64,000 nucleotides of DNA from Juglans regia (GCF_001411555.2 NC_049908.1:28434724-28498723), one strand, 5' to 3'. Counted from the first letter of the stretch, positions 1 through 11,300 are shown. Notes: generated from the sequence alone by a model not told the origin. Numbers and translations are program-made.

Positions 1-71
1 ATAAAGATATTCAGACCATCAATATAATTGTGCAAGCAGTTTTAAGTAACACATTCCCCAGCAGGTCATAC

Positions 72-1601
72 CTGTACGTTCTTTCTAACATTTGAATCCT
101 CAGAAGGTCCAGCTGCCGAAAGCCTCTGTAGTTTCTTCTCTGATCTCTTAATCAATCCAGTGATCTCTTGTGAAAGAGACTCGATCAAACGTTGATCTTC
201 TTTACCATCTCCAAATGAAGGCATCAAAGCCTTTGCATGAGCCTTGGCTAACTCAGCCATTCTAGTCCGTGCACGCTGGACATTTGTTGCTATTTCTTCA
301 GAAACATCGACCCAAGCTGGAGGTAGACCCACAGTAAGTGCACCCTTACTGCAGAAAAAGAACAAAAAACATGATTTTACAGGCAAAAACTGATGCACAA
401 TCAAATTCGAAAAGAGGAAAGTGTAAAGCAGTAAACGCTTGTGAGAAAAATAAGGGGCCAAAACAAGAAAGAAAAGCTTAACAGGAACCTATAGTTGGCT
501 CTACTAACACTATTCACACTACTTTATACAGCTTTTGGATCTCCCACAACATCCCTTGGTCTGCACCACTCTCCAGATAAGCAATCCAACGGCTTACTTC
601 AACTATCATTGGTCCTTCATTTCACATAATCGCGCTCCAATTGCTGTATGAATCAGTGTACCTCTTCTGCTACAATATTGAGAGGTGAGACTAATGTACT
701 TACAGCCACTACAAAACTACCAAAACCTTCCATAACCTTACCCAATGATGTCTCATCACAGAAATATATTGGACCAAAACCAAACATGGAAAAACTCAAT
801 ACAGTGCCTTTTACATTACGGTCATCTTTATGGACCTGAAACCTTGGAACTCTCAGAACACATTCCAATTTATTTCCCTAATCATAATTGCGTTATTTTC
901 TATTTCCCTCAAGAAAATGCCAGTGACACTCAAGATTATCAATCTTTGTCTAAACGCAGACTAATCTTACTGGCTTCAAGATTATCAATCTTGTTCTCAG
1001 TTTCAACTTTTTGCAACAAAAAAATAAAATCAACAAGGCTTATACTTCCAGAAAATTTCGAAGGATAGTCTATAATATCATAGAAATTCTAGTTACAAAA
1101 TTAATTTTTCCCAGCTGAAACTTAGATCAGATTCTTTCAGATAAACTGATAACTCCTCCAAAGAAGGAAAAAAAAAATTTACTAATTTAAATTCCATCTC
1201 ACGTACTTCAGATTCAGGTGAAAGCTCAGCTCAATTACACTAATGGGCTATCTTATTAGTCTCAGTTGACTAGGATCTTCGTTTTTTATAATTCCTAAAA
1301 AATGGGAAAAAGAGAAACGACAATGGAAAACTTTTATTTCTTTACTACACAATTTATTCTCAGCAACAAAGCAGAGGACAGAGAGAGAGAGAGAAAGAGA
1401 CCTCGAATTACCCGGATCCTCAGTGCTAAGCGGAGCATAGGACCGATTCGGATTGATAAGAGAGGTGCTGACCAGCTCAATCACAGGACCGCCAGCGGAG
1501 GTCGTCGATGAAGAGGCCGGCGAAGAGCTCGCTGGAACCCTGACGCTCTTCAACGCATCCCTGTACCTTCTGAAAATAATAGTCCGGTTCCTTGAAGCCA
1601 T
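72..1601 (-). CDS. SYP4: SYP4-type syntaxin (Qa-SNARE, TLG2/syntaxin-16 group), 5' part only
   Basis: Qa-SNARE of the trans-Golgi network, used for vesicle fusion. Two exons are in the window: exon 1 1601-1402 (ATG at 1601) and exon 2 348-72. They are joined by a GT-AG intron and splice in frame to 159 codons. The gene then runs off the left edge after a GT donor at 71-70, so the SNARE helix and membrane anchor (family length about 320 aa) are not visible. The N-terminus MASRNRTIIFRRYRDAL, then NPNRSYAPLSTEDPG, GLPPAWVDVSEEI and GDGKEDQRLIESL are near-diagnostic for plant SYP41/42/43. The serine-rich stretch near residues 25-35 is usual for the family. The 5' flank and exon 1 are duplicated twice downstream as dead fragments, so this is the surviving copy. 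Which of SYP41/42/43 it is cannot be said from half the protein. Confidence 0.93.
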
Positions 1602-1730
1602 TGGGAGCGCAGAAGTCAGATCCGAAAATCAAAGGCACGAATCTGAGGAAGCGAAAACGAACGGAGGTTTGGTCATGGCGGAGACCGAGAGGCGAGAAGA
1701 GGAGGAAAATTCAACAGAGAGGTGGGTGGT

Positions 1731-1736
1731 CACGTG
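1731..1736. promoter_or_regulatory. G-box (CACGTG) upstream of SYP4
   Basis: A palindromic CACGTG lies 130 bp upstream of the SYP4 start codon. It is the classic plant bZIP/bHLH core site. The matching position in the duplicate at about 11185 reads CCACGCAC, so the site is lost there. Function is inferred from the motif only. Confidence 0.35.
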
Positions 1737-1739
1737 AGC

Positions 1740-2579
1740 TGTGATCTTAAAAGGAAGAGGCAAGGGGTTGGTTAGTGGTTACACCGTTACAAGTAATATG
1801 ATATAAATATGTATAAATTCCAACTCGATTTTATTAATAATTTTAAATTATAATTGTTTTTCATAACATTTTTAAAATGAATAAAATTAAATTAAATTTA
1901 TTAAAAAAATAATATAATACAAATAACATAATTATTAAATTCTTCCTACATCACCATTAATATCCTCCTTTTAATATTCTTTTCAGGACAAAACGTAGTG
2001 GGTTTCGATTAGGCATCTAATTTATATAATATAATTACCAACTTTTATAAAAGAGAAAAAGGGAAATTAAAGATAGTGATAGGGTTACTACCAATTTACT
2101 ATATATTTATATTTATTTTTTTATTATTTTTTTAAGTATTTTTTTTAAAATTCTTAATCATTAAAAAAAAATAAAAATTAAAAAAATAGAATACAAAAAG
2201 AGTAGTAAATGAATAGTAAAATAGTAGTAACCCTATCATTTTCCATACATAATACATGCATGCACTTAAAATAATATAAATGGTGGATTATGCACTTGTT
2301 CATCCAAATAATCATATGGGATTATGTAAACATTTATTTATTTTTCCTAATCTTTCTTTATATTTATCACATTTATACTTTTATTTATAAACATGAAAAA
2401 ATTATAATATTATTAGAACATATTATTGTAATAAAATGAAAAATAGTAGTCATGTTAAGAAAATTTTCAAAACATTATATATAAAAGGATAAAAAGTATA
2501 AAAAAAAATACAAATGAGTTTTTTTCCATCTTTATTTCCTTTTAAATTTTTTATTGAGTTATTGATGTCATTTTGAAAA
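1740..2579. other. AT-rich spacer, partly duplicated
   Basis: No gene is seen. The pieces around 1990-2060 (GTGGGTTTCGATTAGGCATC...) and 2250-2330 (TTATGCACTTGTTCATCCAAATAATCAT) reappear, diverged, at 6265-6420 upstream of the intact WAT1-like gene. They are therefore part of the tandem unit. Confidence 0.6.
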
Positions 2580-3012
2580 GAGAGAGAGAGAGAGAGGGGA
2601 TCTGATCAGATAATTAGAGAGCATCCGGATGAGTAATGCTAGATATAAGTTCTAAATAGACAAGTCTTATACAAGTCTTTTGTAAAATAATAAGTCTCAC
2701 TAATAAATAATAATTTTTTTTAACTTTTTTAATGTGAAGTCTATATTTTTACAAAGACTTGTATATGACTTATCTATTTAAAACTTGTACAAATCATTTC
2801 TCATGCCACTATATATATACTCAAGCACAGCTCTCATATGTGTAATGGGAGCAGTGTTGTTTTTGCCGTGTGTTTGGAGAGGGATTGGAGCCACTGGAAG
2901 TTGGGCTGGGATATGTACTTGTTGATGCATGCATGCATGGATTGTACGAACTTAAAATAATTTGGTCTGCATGCCCTTCGTGCCAATAAATCATTCGCGC
3001 GAATGCATTAGA
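2580..3012 (+). pseudogene. WAT1-like exon 5 remnant
   Basis: This aligns by eye with 9145-9535 of the intact WAT1-like gene: a GA microsatellite, GGATCTGATCAGATAATTAG, then the exon 5 core (2818-2915) with TCAAGCACAGCTCTCAT and GGGATTGGAGCCA, then the following intron up to about 3012. A 7-bp deletion after GGGAGCA shifts the frame, the exon's 5' end is lost, and a MITE (2632-2804) splits it. The other exons are absent. It marks a third, dead transporter copy next to SYP4. Confidence 0.85.
2632..2804. mobile_element. Palindromic MITE inside the WAT1 remnant
   Basis: The left arm (ATAAGTTCTAAATAGACAAG, CTTATACAAGTCTTT) is answered by an inverted right arm (AAAGACTTGTATATGACTTA). The corresponding place in the intact gene copy lacks this block, so it inserted after duplication. 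There is no coding capacity. Confidence 0.65.
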
Positions 3013-3169
3013 ATTATTATATTTATGAATGATAATAAGATAATTTGAGTAATTATGATATAAAATTATCATCTAATCTTATTTTATCTCATTCTATATT
3101 ATTTTCAAATATAATTCAAATGTAAAATTTAAATATATATCTCATCCATGCATCTCATTAATGTTTTAT

Positions 3170-3405
3170 GGAATTTTGAAAAATTTGAGAGAAAAAATTT
3201 GAATAAAAATATTATAAAGTTAAAATATTATTTGAATAAAGTTTTTTAATATTATTTTTGTTTGATGATTTGAAAAAGTTAAATTATTTTTTATTTTTTA
3301 TTTAAAAGTATTTATATTTGAATGATATTTTGAGAAGGAGATTGGATGAGATTATATGAGATTTTTGGAATGAAAACTTTTTCCAAACAAACCCTAAAAT
3401 ATATT
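3170..3405. mobile_element. GTTTGG-type MITE, diverged copy
   Basis: Shares the internal pattern of the family seen across the window: GAATAAAATATT, then TTTTTAATATTATTTTTGTTT, GATTTGAAAAAGTTAAATTA, a GATGAGAT block and a CCAAACAAACCCTA end. Confidence 0.55.
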
Positions 3406-3902
3406 TATGAGCACTCAAAATAACAGATCAAATTTTGAACGTAAACCCAAAACCTAAATCCACTCTTATAAGTATCAACAAATTCATAGAAGTTTTTGAT
3501 TTATAAAGTAGAAACATTTCAAATCTTAAGGAGCATAAACACAGATTGAATTAATTAAACAACAACGAATAAATTAAACATGCATTTCTCCCAAACATGT
3601 TTGGGTGGAAAACAAAGATGGACTCTAACATGTATTTCGATAAACAATCCACGTAACAATTGAAATCATACTAAACAAAGTGGTACCACTATTATAAGAT
3701 TTGAGAGAGAATTTAATAATAAAAGAATCGCTAGAACACTTACCTCTGGTCATCGTTGATCAAGTATTCGAATGAATCGAATATTTTTGGATTGTCAACC
3801 CTCACAAATTTTTATATAGAGAGTATTGAGTAGGAGTTTTCACTTTTCAACCTATTTTTATTTTACATTAATGAAAAAAATATGACTAATAGAAAGTCAT
3901 AT

Positions 3903-4245
3903 AACTTTATTGTCCCTATTGCTCTCCTCGTTGACATTTGTTTGGTCGCCGCCATGGATTGAGCAGAATTCATTCAGATCAGAAATAAAATTCACGACTC
4001 TGAGGAAGCAAAAACGAACAGAGGCCGGCCGGTTGGATAATGGCAGAGAGAGAAAATGAATGAAAGCGAGAGAACGTGGAGAAGGAAAATTCAACAGAAG
4101 AGAGAGAGAGAGATCGGAGAGACTAGTGTAGGAAAGTGCGGTTGCTGTGCTGACGAATTAGCTGGGAGCTAAATAAGGCTGCTTAATTACTTCAGCCCCA
4201 GCAACAAGCAACAGCCTCCGGCGGCCCGGCCGCCATATAAAGTTT
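3903..4245. pseudogene. Chimeric remnant: WAT1 exon-1 tail fused to SYP4 leader
   Basis: Bases 3905-3929 repeat the end of WAT1-like exon 1 (GTCCCTATTGCTCTCCT; compare 7083-7105). From about 3958 the sequence switches to the SYP4 5' leader and flank (GAGGAAGCAAAAACGAACAG; GAGAAGGAAAATTCAACAGA; compare 1611-1720). It then continues with AAATAAGGCTGCTTAATTAC and CAGCCTCCGGCGG, shared with 11237-11300. The 4740-4795 segment (GGTAGCAACAATTCTCGTCG) is also shared with 11407-11430. No reading frame is preserved. Confidence 0.8.
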
Positions 4246-4336
4246 TCGATTATTAATATTATACTCTTAATTTATATTATTTGTTAAAAAGAAATAAAAA
4301 TTTAAACATAAAAGAATAGAATTAATCTATAATTTT

Positions 4337-4540
4337 AGGTCTAATTTAGTTATGCAGTTAAGAGAAAATAAGATGTTTTGTTAAAAATTAAATAAAATAT
4401 TATTATAATATAATTTTTATTTTAAAATTTTAAAAAATTAAATTATTTATTATATTTTATATAAAAATTTAAAAAAATTATAATGATAATATTATATAAA
4501 ATGAGATGGTTTGATTTATACAATCAAATTAGTCAGATTT
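4337..4540. mobile_element. GTTTGG-type MITE, AT-rich copy
   Basis: Carries AAATAAAATATTATTATAATATA, TTAAATTATTTATTATATTTTAT and a GAGATGGTTTGAT end in the family order. The ends are diverged. Confidence 0.5.
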
Positions 4541-4841
4541 TAACTTTTCAATGCCATTTTATTTTTAATATATAATTTTTAAATTTTTTTAATATGATAA
4601 TGCCACGTCTAGGAACAAAATGATGAGTGGTATAAATTAAGACGAGTAATATCAATAGTACTCTTTAAGCATACTTCTAAAATTATTATAAATTAATTAA
4701 TTTTATATGTCTATTTTTCTCAGGCTTTAAATAAAAATTAATTTACTTGAATTTAACAAGTAGCGCTACGGTAGCAACAATTCTCGTCGTAAAAAAAAAG
4801 TTAAAAAGTTAAAAAGTTTCAAACATAAAAAACAAAAAAAA

Positions 4842-5003
4842 TAATAGTTATAGTCGTAAGTGTTATATAATTATTTTAAAAAAAATAAATAAATATAGAA
4901 TTCATATAAAAATTTTTATTTTTTAATTATTGATCTCTTTTTTTTTAAGTAACTGTACGATACTTAATCATTCTACGACGGTACGTAGAATTACTCAAAA
5001 AAA
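4842..5003. mobile_element. MITE of the 'TACAGTCGTAAG' palindromic family
   Basis: The left arm (AGTTATAGTCGTAAGTGT) and right arm (GTAACTGTACGATACTTAAT) are inverted relatives, with AATTATTTTAAAAAAAATAAAT between them. The same architecture occurs at 13071-13250, 28693-28832 and 43557-43738. Confidence 0.55.
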
Positions 5004-5099
5004 CAAGTTATTTGCTTGTATGTTTTCTGCATGTCACCGGTTTCATTGGTCTGGCTGTGCTTGCTTTTGATCTAGCCCCCCTTTTTTTAAATTCTTGCA

Positions 5100-5336
5100 T
5101 TGGTGCGGTTTATAGCTGATACTGGTCACGGCGGCAAAAGAAGAAAGCTCGATTACCAGAAGTATGGCCGCGGCCAACTAGAGCGAAGTAGAGAAGAGTC
5201 ACGCGGTGCGTGCTCATATATTTCAAAAGCTAGCAAATTGAAGCTAGCTGAGGCTGAACAATTGGAAAGGATCAGTACTGGTCTTACTGATCATGACATG
5301 AGCATTCAACCGATCGACGGCCTGTTTGATCTATAA
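5100..5336 (+). CDS. Orphan ORF, 78 codons, unrecognised
   Basis: An open frame with mixed composition (basic patch GGKRRKLDYQKYG, then acidic/helical KLKLAEAEQLERI) in a locally more GC-balanced stretch. I do not recognise the family. It starts at a non-ATG TTG in the frame reported, and the preceding CT/T run ending TTCTTGCAT has no clean AG. The downstream 5340-5560 looks like untranslated DNA. It may be an exon fragment of a relocated gene. No copy is seen elsewhere in the window. Confidence 0.2.
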   Translation: MVRFIADTGHGGKRRKLDYQKYGRGQLERSREESRGACSYISKASKLKLAEAEQLERISTGLTDHDMSIQPIDGLFDL

Positions 5337-5807
5337 ATGTTTGCTCGGACAGCCTAGCTTCAGGGAAGCAGCAACATGAAGAGGGTAAGCATGGCCTTCG
5401 TATGCAGTCATGGTGAGTTTGGGATTATTACTTCATGCATTTGGGGTGCGCATGCTAATGTTAGATGTTTGTAAACTGGAGTTCATTAGCTGTTTGTGGA
5501 CACTACTTATTAACTTTCAACTGCTTTTTATAATGAAATAGGAACCATTAATGTCCGTTATTCGGCTGCATTAATCGAAGGACCGGGATAATGAGACGTT
5601 ACGCTCTGCTTCTGGAAGGAAGGGCTGATGATGATTTTCATGCTCAACACTAGAATGAAAGTGTCATTTTTCCTAGTCAAGAACAGTGCTGCTTTACTAA
5701 TACCAAGGAAAATATACTTAGTGTAATGGTGTAACCGATCCAATTCGATCAAATTTTATACATTTTTTTAGAATCGAATCGGTATATATCAATTTTAAAA
5801 ATTTAAG

Positions 5808-6240
5808 ATTTTTTTTTTTTATAGAAAAATAATTTCATTAATCAACTGAAAACATGATTACAGACAATTATCATGCCATACGACTTGAGAAATACAATCT
5901 GAACTTATGAGCTATCATATTTTCCTTTCGATATACATGTAAAAAGTTACAAGATTCAAAACAAGAAGACGGTTTTTTAATTCCATGGTATAACACACCC
6001 AGCATAGAGTTATTCGTACTGTCGTCCTGTAGAGCTTCAACATCTTTTGAAATTCCCACAAGTTTTGAAATACATAATTGCATACCTGGGAATATAGCCA
6101 AAAGTTCTATATGTAGCATCTGTATCTTCAACCTCACACTCAGATCTGCTTGCTGCCATTAGAACCTAATTTCCTGTACCAATTTGTCCGGTGGCAAGTA
6201 GGCCGCACGAAACAACAACCTCATACAAAAATGAGATTCT
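5808..6240 (-). mobile_element. LINE 3' fragment with RNase H-like remnant
   Basis: Read on the minus strand, it has a frame-damaged RNase H-like tail (ELLAIFPGMQL..., then SCNFLHVYRKENMIAHKF, matching the usual 'F.HV.RE.N..AH' end of LINE RNase H). This is followed by a TAATGAAATTATTTTTCTAT tail and a poly-A run (the T-run at 5811-5822). The upstream reverse transcriptase is missing, as expected for 5' truncation. Confidence 0.65.
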
Positions 6241-6249
6241 GGCGGAATC

Positions 6250-6440
6250 ACTGTATACAAGAATATAGTGGGTTTGGAATAAGCATCTAATAATTTATAT
6301 ATATAATATCACCATCTTTTATAAAAGAAAATGGTGGAATATGAAGCGCGCATGCATGCACTTGAAAAAGCTGGAAAAATATTATGTATGCACTTGTTCA
6401 CCCAAATAATCATTAATCAATTTCATCATGCCCTAGTCAT
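6250..6440. repeat. Copy of the SYP4-flank segment 1985-2335
   Basis: GTGGGTTTGGAATAAGCATC, ACCATCTTTTATAAAAGA and ATGCACTTGTTCACCCAAAT follow the same order as the segment next to SYP4. It forms the proximal upstream part of the intact WAT1-like gene. The remaining 6441-6905 is AT-rich promoter DNA with no other feature seen. Confidence 0.65.
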
Positions 6441-6905
6441 AATAACTAAGGACATAACTTGTCTGCTCCCAGCTAGCTCACAATTAGTAGGAAAGTAGGT
6501 GAAATAGCACGTAGCTGGCCACCACTATATATTAGTATTAATATTTAATGTAATAATTTATAAATTATAATATGAAATTATTTCATATATGAATATATAT
6601 AATTATATATTAGTATAGCTATATAATATATTAGACTATATAATAGATTAATAGTATTAATATTAGTCTATTAGTATAGTACGTACTTATATTATATATA
6701 TTAGTATTAGTTAATAGTTATAGTGATTTAGTATAACTAATTACTTAATGGTTTCTCTATTAATGATCTTTCTGATCTTAAAACTACTCATGTGCATCAT
6801 CTTAATTAATTTGTATATTTTGTTTCCATCAATTCCAAACAAACCAAGAAAGACTAAGGCTAGCTAGGAAACGGGATCTTTTGTGAGTACTAGCTTGTCA
6901 TATAT

Positions 6906-9087
6906 ATGGAAGTTATTTGGAATCATGATGTATTGGAGTACTGGGTGAAGCCAGCCATGTCAATGGTGGTGGTTCAGCTTCTAGTTGCAGGGGTGAATGT
7001 CTTTTACAAACTGGCTGCTTATGACGGAATGAGCTTGAGGGTTATTGTTGCCTATCGCTTCAGTTTCGCTGCTGCTTTTATCGTCCCTATTGCTCTCCTT
7101 GTTGAAAGGTATTATTAATTATTGTTTCATGTTCTTGGCCTTAATTTACATGATCTCTTGCCTAGCTTCGAATTAATTAGCCATGCATGAGGACTAGACA
7201 TTAATCAAGTTTCATCGCCATCATCATCATCTATATTTTATGCACAATTTGGCTATTACTAGCTATTTTCTTTTCAAAAGCCATCATCATCATCACCATC
7301 ATCAACGCATCATGTTCGTCGGTATAAGTTCTAGCTTCTTAAGTTTTTGTGTATATAATTTCATCATATAATATATTTACGGTGGGGGAATCTCAAGCAA
7401 CTCGATCTAGAAGTTGTTCCAAACATTCTCTAAAAATTTTGTATTACCTCAAAAGCAAGATCAGAGATAAACCTCGTACACATACATGATGATCAAGTGA
7501 ATTAATTCAAAATATTTTTCGAGCAACATTAAATTCTCTGTAAACACATTTTTTTCATCATGTGACAATATAGACTCTTGCCTAAATTTAAAGTTTTTAA
7601 GTAGAAGAGAGATATACACATAAAGTGATCAGCTTCATGACAATATTTATTGCTTACCGTATAAATATTTCAAGTAGTATTAAATCAGCAATAAATGTTA
7701 TATGATCCAGTACTTTAGTGTATCTATTTGACTAATTCTTCCTTAAAGACTCAAATTAATTTGGACAAGGGCTCGCGATCGATGAATTTTTTTATATATG
7801 TACAAGGATATATTGGGATACTAATTAATACAGGTTTTGGCAGGAAAAGTAGACCAAAACTGACTTGGCTAGTACTCTTTCAATCATTTCTTTGTGGATT
7901 ATTCGGGTAATTATAAAGTTGCAATATATCCCTTCTGCTATATATATATATATATATATTGGTTTTTCAGCGCCATAAGTACTGATTAATATTTATATAT
8001 GTCATCGACACGCTAATTAATTAATTAATTAATTGTAGGCAATCATTATATCACAATTTATACATTGAGAGCTTGGCTTTGACATCAGCAACGTTTGCTT
8101 CAGCCATGACTAACATCATTCCTGCCATTGCCTTCATCCTGGCCGTCTCCTTTGGGTACCCCTCTTTCTCTAATCTAGATCTCTGTGATATTGATGTTCT
8201 ATATATATATAAAGAACGCTGGATACCTAGCTCAAAAGATAAGGAGTTCATGTTTTTGATGATTAATTTCCAGTTGAGTTTTCTAGCTGACGTGAATATA
8301 TATATAATATATGTTAGAAATATTAGATCAGAATACGTAGTGGAAATGATATTATCTCGTTGGTAAATCGTAGATTTTGTACAGTTGTTTCACGGATTCT
8401 TCAATGTCATTGTTTGTCCACAATCTTCATATCGATGGTGGGGTGTGTTACATTATAATATCATAGCAACACTCACAAATTTCATAACCTAAATGCCGGG
8501 ACTCGAGATAACCATTTAAGAGAGAGATCATTTGTTTTTTTTTAGTCAAATGTCATTCACAAGGGGGGAGCGAGCTATTTAATAGCCCCTCTATGTGTAA
8601 CTTTCTTCTTCTTCTTCTTCTTGGCCCTTAATGGCCAACCATCAAGTCTCATAAAGTGGTTTAAGAACCACTTCATAACCTTCAAGAGAAAGTGAAGGAG
8701 TGCCTACTATAGATGTCCTTTTCTTATATTATATATATATGGAAATATTGATGATGTTGTGAACAGGTTGGAGAGGCTGGGACTGGGGACAACTGCAGGG
8801 AAGGCCAAAGTGCTGGGAACATTGATTGGAATAGGTGGGGCGATGCTCCTCACTTTCTATGAAGGTCCGGAAATCAACATATGGTTAACTAATGTTAACC
8901 TTTTGCGACACGATAATAGCCAATTACATCAAAGCCGCGGACACTCGACAACCCTGGAACCTGAAAACCGCCTTTTGGGTTGTATATTGGCATTAGGAAG
9001 TTGTCTGTCTTATGCCACTTGGTTAATGGTTCAGGTGATTATATATATATAGCCCAGCACATTGCTGTTTTTTAATGAAACCTATAC

Positions 9088-9136
<49 letters not shown>

Positions 9137-9139
9137 ATG

Positions 9140-9185
<46 letters not shown>

Positions 9186-9760
9186 CTGATCAGATAATTA
9201 GAGAGGATCTGGATCGATTAGTGACTAATTAGTTACTAATAATGGTTAGAAAACATGTAGGCTAAAATGATGGAGAAATATCCATGCCACTACTCAAGCA
9301 CAGCTCTCATGTGTGTAATGGGAGCAATCCAATCTGTTGTTTTTGCCCTGTGCATGGAGAGGGATTGGAGCCAATGGAAGTTGGGCTGGAATATCAGGCT
9401 ACTCACAGTGGCTTACTCGGTATATATACAGCTTATATATAATTGATACATACATGGATATTTGTACGTACGTACGTACGTAAAATAATTTGTCATGCAC
9501 GCCATTAGCTTGTCAATAAATGCATGTGAAAGCATTAGCAAAGGATGATCTATTGATCATATGAGTTGCATGCAGGGAATCTTTGGGTCTGGAGTTGTGG
9601 TGACCTTATTGACATGGTGTCTGCACATGAGGGGCCCTTTATATGTATCCAGCTTCAACCCTCTAATGCCCGTTTCGGTTGCCATCCTGGGGTCTTTACT
9701 ACTGGACGAAAAGTTGCACCTTGGAAGGTAAATTATCTCTGCACAATTCCTTGGAATTAC

Positions 9761-9809
<49 letters not shown>

Positions 9810-9999
9810 TTGGTTGTATTTTACCATTTTATAAATATATATATGTAATTAATTTTGCATATATATATAATTTTGAAATGACGATAGCATTATAGGAGCC
9901 TTGATGATTGTGTGCGGATTATACTCGGTGCTGTGGGGTAAATACAAAGAGATGATCATGAAGAAGAAGAAGATGGTTATAAGTACGTCTCATGCGTGA
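6906..9999 (+). CDS. WAT1-related / UMAMIT-type transporter, intact copy
   Basis: A membrane carrier of the plant drug/metabolite (EamA) superfamily; relatives move amino acids or auxin. Seven exons with GT-AG introns: 6906-7108, 7844-7906, 8039-8155, 8767-9034, 9261-9419, 9576-9727, 9888-9999. They sum to 1074 nt, giving 357 aa without interruption. Recognisable blocks are KPAMSMVVVQLLVAGVNVFYKL (first helix), YIESLALTSATFASAMTN (EamA repeat 1), GKAKVLGT..GIGGAMLLTFY, PLYVSSFNPLMPVSVAILGS and LLLDEKLHLGS (repeat 2), and a short Lys-rich tail. The pattern is closest to the At1g25270/At1g68170 group. Introns carry (TA)n, (TG)n, (GA)n and (CT)n tracts. Tail and loop differ from the sister copy at 12380-14552. 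Substrate and location are unknown. Confidence 0.9.
8311..8715. other. Extra DNA in intron 3 of the intact WAT1-like gene, possible LTR fragment
   Basis: Intron 3 is 611 nt here against 263 nt in the sister gene, which itself carries a MITE. The extra part starts TGTTAGAAATATTAGATCAG, includes a C/T-rich CTTCTTCTTCTTCTTCTT run and a palindromic GGTTTAAGAACC. The start resembles a copia-type LTR edge, but no matching end or target duplication was found. Confidence 0.3.
9088..9181. repeat. Compound microsatellite (TA)n(TG)n...(GA)n
   Basis: Dinucleotide runs in intron 4 of the WAT1-like gene. The GA run and the flank after it are shared with the exon-5 remnant at 2580, which shows they predate the duplication. 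Confidence 0.9.
9762..9812. repeat. (CT)n(TA)n microsatellite in intron 6
   Basis: A continuous CT run followed directly by a TA run, between exons 6 and 7 of the intact WAT1-like gene. Confidence 0.9.
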
Positions 10000-10559
10000 T
10001 CAGATCATAGCACCCTGAAAATTAAAGCTCCTCAGAACGAACATTCCGATCGATCGCAACGTCTCGTCGGAAAAAGGGACAGAAAGATAGCAAAGAAATA
10101 TATGAGAAGATGATGATAAAAAAGAATTGATATAGTACGAAATTAAGCTCGCTCGCTCGCTCGCATTGAAGCTCTATCTAAAACAATGGAGGAAGTAATA
10201 AAGAGCTCTCTAATTGTCTATTTATTGGGATATACATGATTTTGTGGCCTAGATATTCGTGTAAGTTGCATGATATCCATTTTGCCATATTGGTATTAAT
10301 CTGCAGCAGCAAGCGCTAGTGTTTTTATAATGTCGACGTACACCTTTATTGCAGATCCGGACCATTAGCCAGGACGTCGACGTACTAAACTTAACCTTAA
10401 TGCAACTCCCAACAGCAACGTAAAAAAGATATCTCAATTTATTTTATATATTCATACATATCTTATAAATAAAATTTATAAAATATTATTATTCACGTAT
10501 CAATTTAAATCATTTGAGATCACTTCAATATTCAATTACAATCAATCCGCTATCGCATC

Positions 10560-11300
10560 AGTCTTAATTGACTAAGATTTAAATTTTTTTCCCATTTTCA
10601 CTACAAGATTGAAAACTTTTCTCTCTATACTAACAGAACCAAGATAGAGACCTTGAATTACTCGGATCCTCGTTGCTTATCGGAGCATGGGACCAATTCG
10701 GATTGAGAATAGAAGTTTTGGCGACTCTATATTAATCACACCACTGGTAGAGAGCTCGTTGGAACTCTGACCTACTTATGATATGAGATCTATATAAAAA
10801 AATTAATTTTTAATAATATATTCTACTTTTTTAAAAAATAAAACGATTGACACTTATCCATGACTGCCAGTAAGATTACTCATTTGAATAAGAGTAATGT
10901 TATATAAAGTTATAGAATATGTAAATACTGTGTAGTCATTTTGACAAAAAGTAAGGTCGACTCATAAAAAATTAATTTGTTTTACGTGAATTTTATATTT
11001 ATTTATTTTTTTAAAATAATTACATAATATTTATATATTCACGATTGTAAATATCATTTTTCACGACTCTAATTAAGGAAGAAAAACAGAGGTACGTTGG
11101 ATAATGGCAGAGAGAGAAATTAGTGAATGAAAGCGAGAGAAAGTGGAGAAGGAAAATTCAACACAGAGAGAGGAGTACTGTAGGTGGGTCCACGCACTCC
11201 ATTATGGGGTAGCAATAATACAATAATAGTGCCAAATAAGGCTGCTTTACTTCAGCCCCACCCATCCAGCAACTAGCAACAGCCTCCGGCCGCCATAAAA
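10560..11300 (-). pseudogene. SYP4 exon 1 and 5' flank, dead copy
   Basis: 10561-10770 aligns with 1261-1550: TTGACTAAGAT, the exon 1 end (CTTGAATTACTCGGATCCTC), CGGAGCATGGGACCAATTCG and AGAGCTCGTTGGAACTCTGAC. About 22 bp of the exon is deleted and several codons are changed. A block at 10771-11066 interrupts it. The leader then resumes at 11067 (GGATAATGGCAGAGAGAG, GAGAAGGAAAATTCAAC) and continues to 11300 as in 4140-4240. No SYP4 exon 2 is seen nearby, so it cannot encode a syntaxin. Confidence 0.85.
10893..11066. mobile_element. MITE of the 'TACAGTCGTAAG' family within the SYP4 remnant
   Basis: Starts GAGTAATGTTATATAAAG and ends CACGATTGTAAATATCATTT, with AAAAATTAATTTGTTTTACG in the middle as in other copies. 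It lies exactly where the SYP4 exon 1/leader homology is interrupted, with about 120 bp of further unmatched AT-rich DNA on its left. Confidence 0.6.

Noticed and set aside
745..1068. 107-codon plus-strand frame
   Set aside because: Lies entirely inside the SYP4 intron, AT-driven, no family signature, and overlaps other equally long frames.
2821..3072. 83-codon minus-strand frame
   Set aside because: Antisense of the WAT1 exon-5 remnant; open only by chance.
3897..4094. 65-codon minus-strand frame
   Set aside because: Spans the chimeric WAT1/SYP4 remnant and reads the SYP4 leader, which is non-coding in the live copy.
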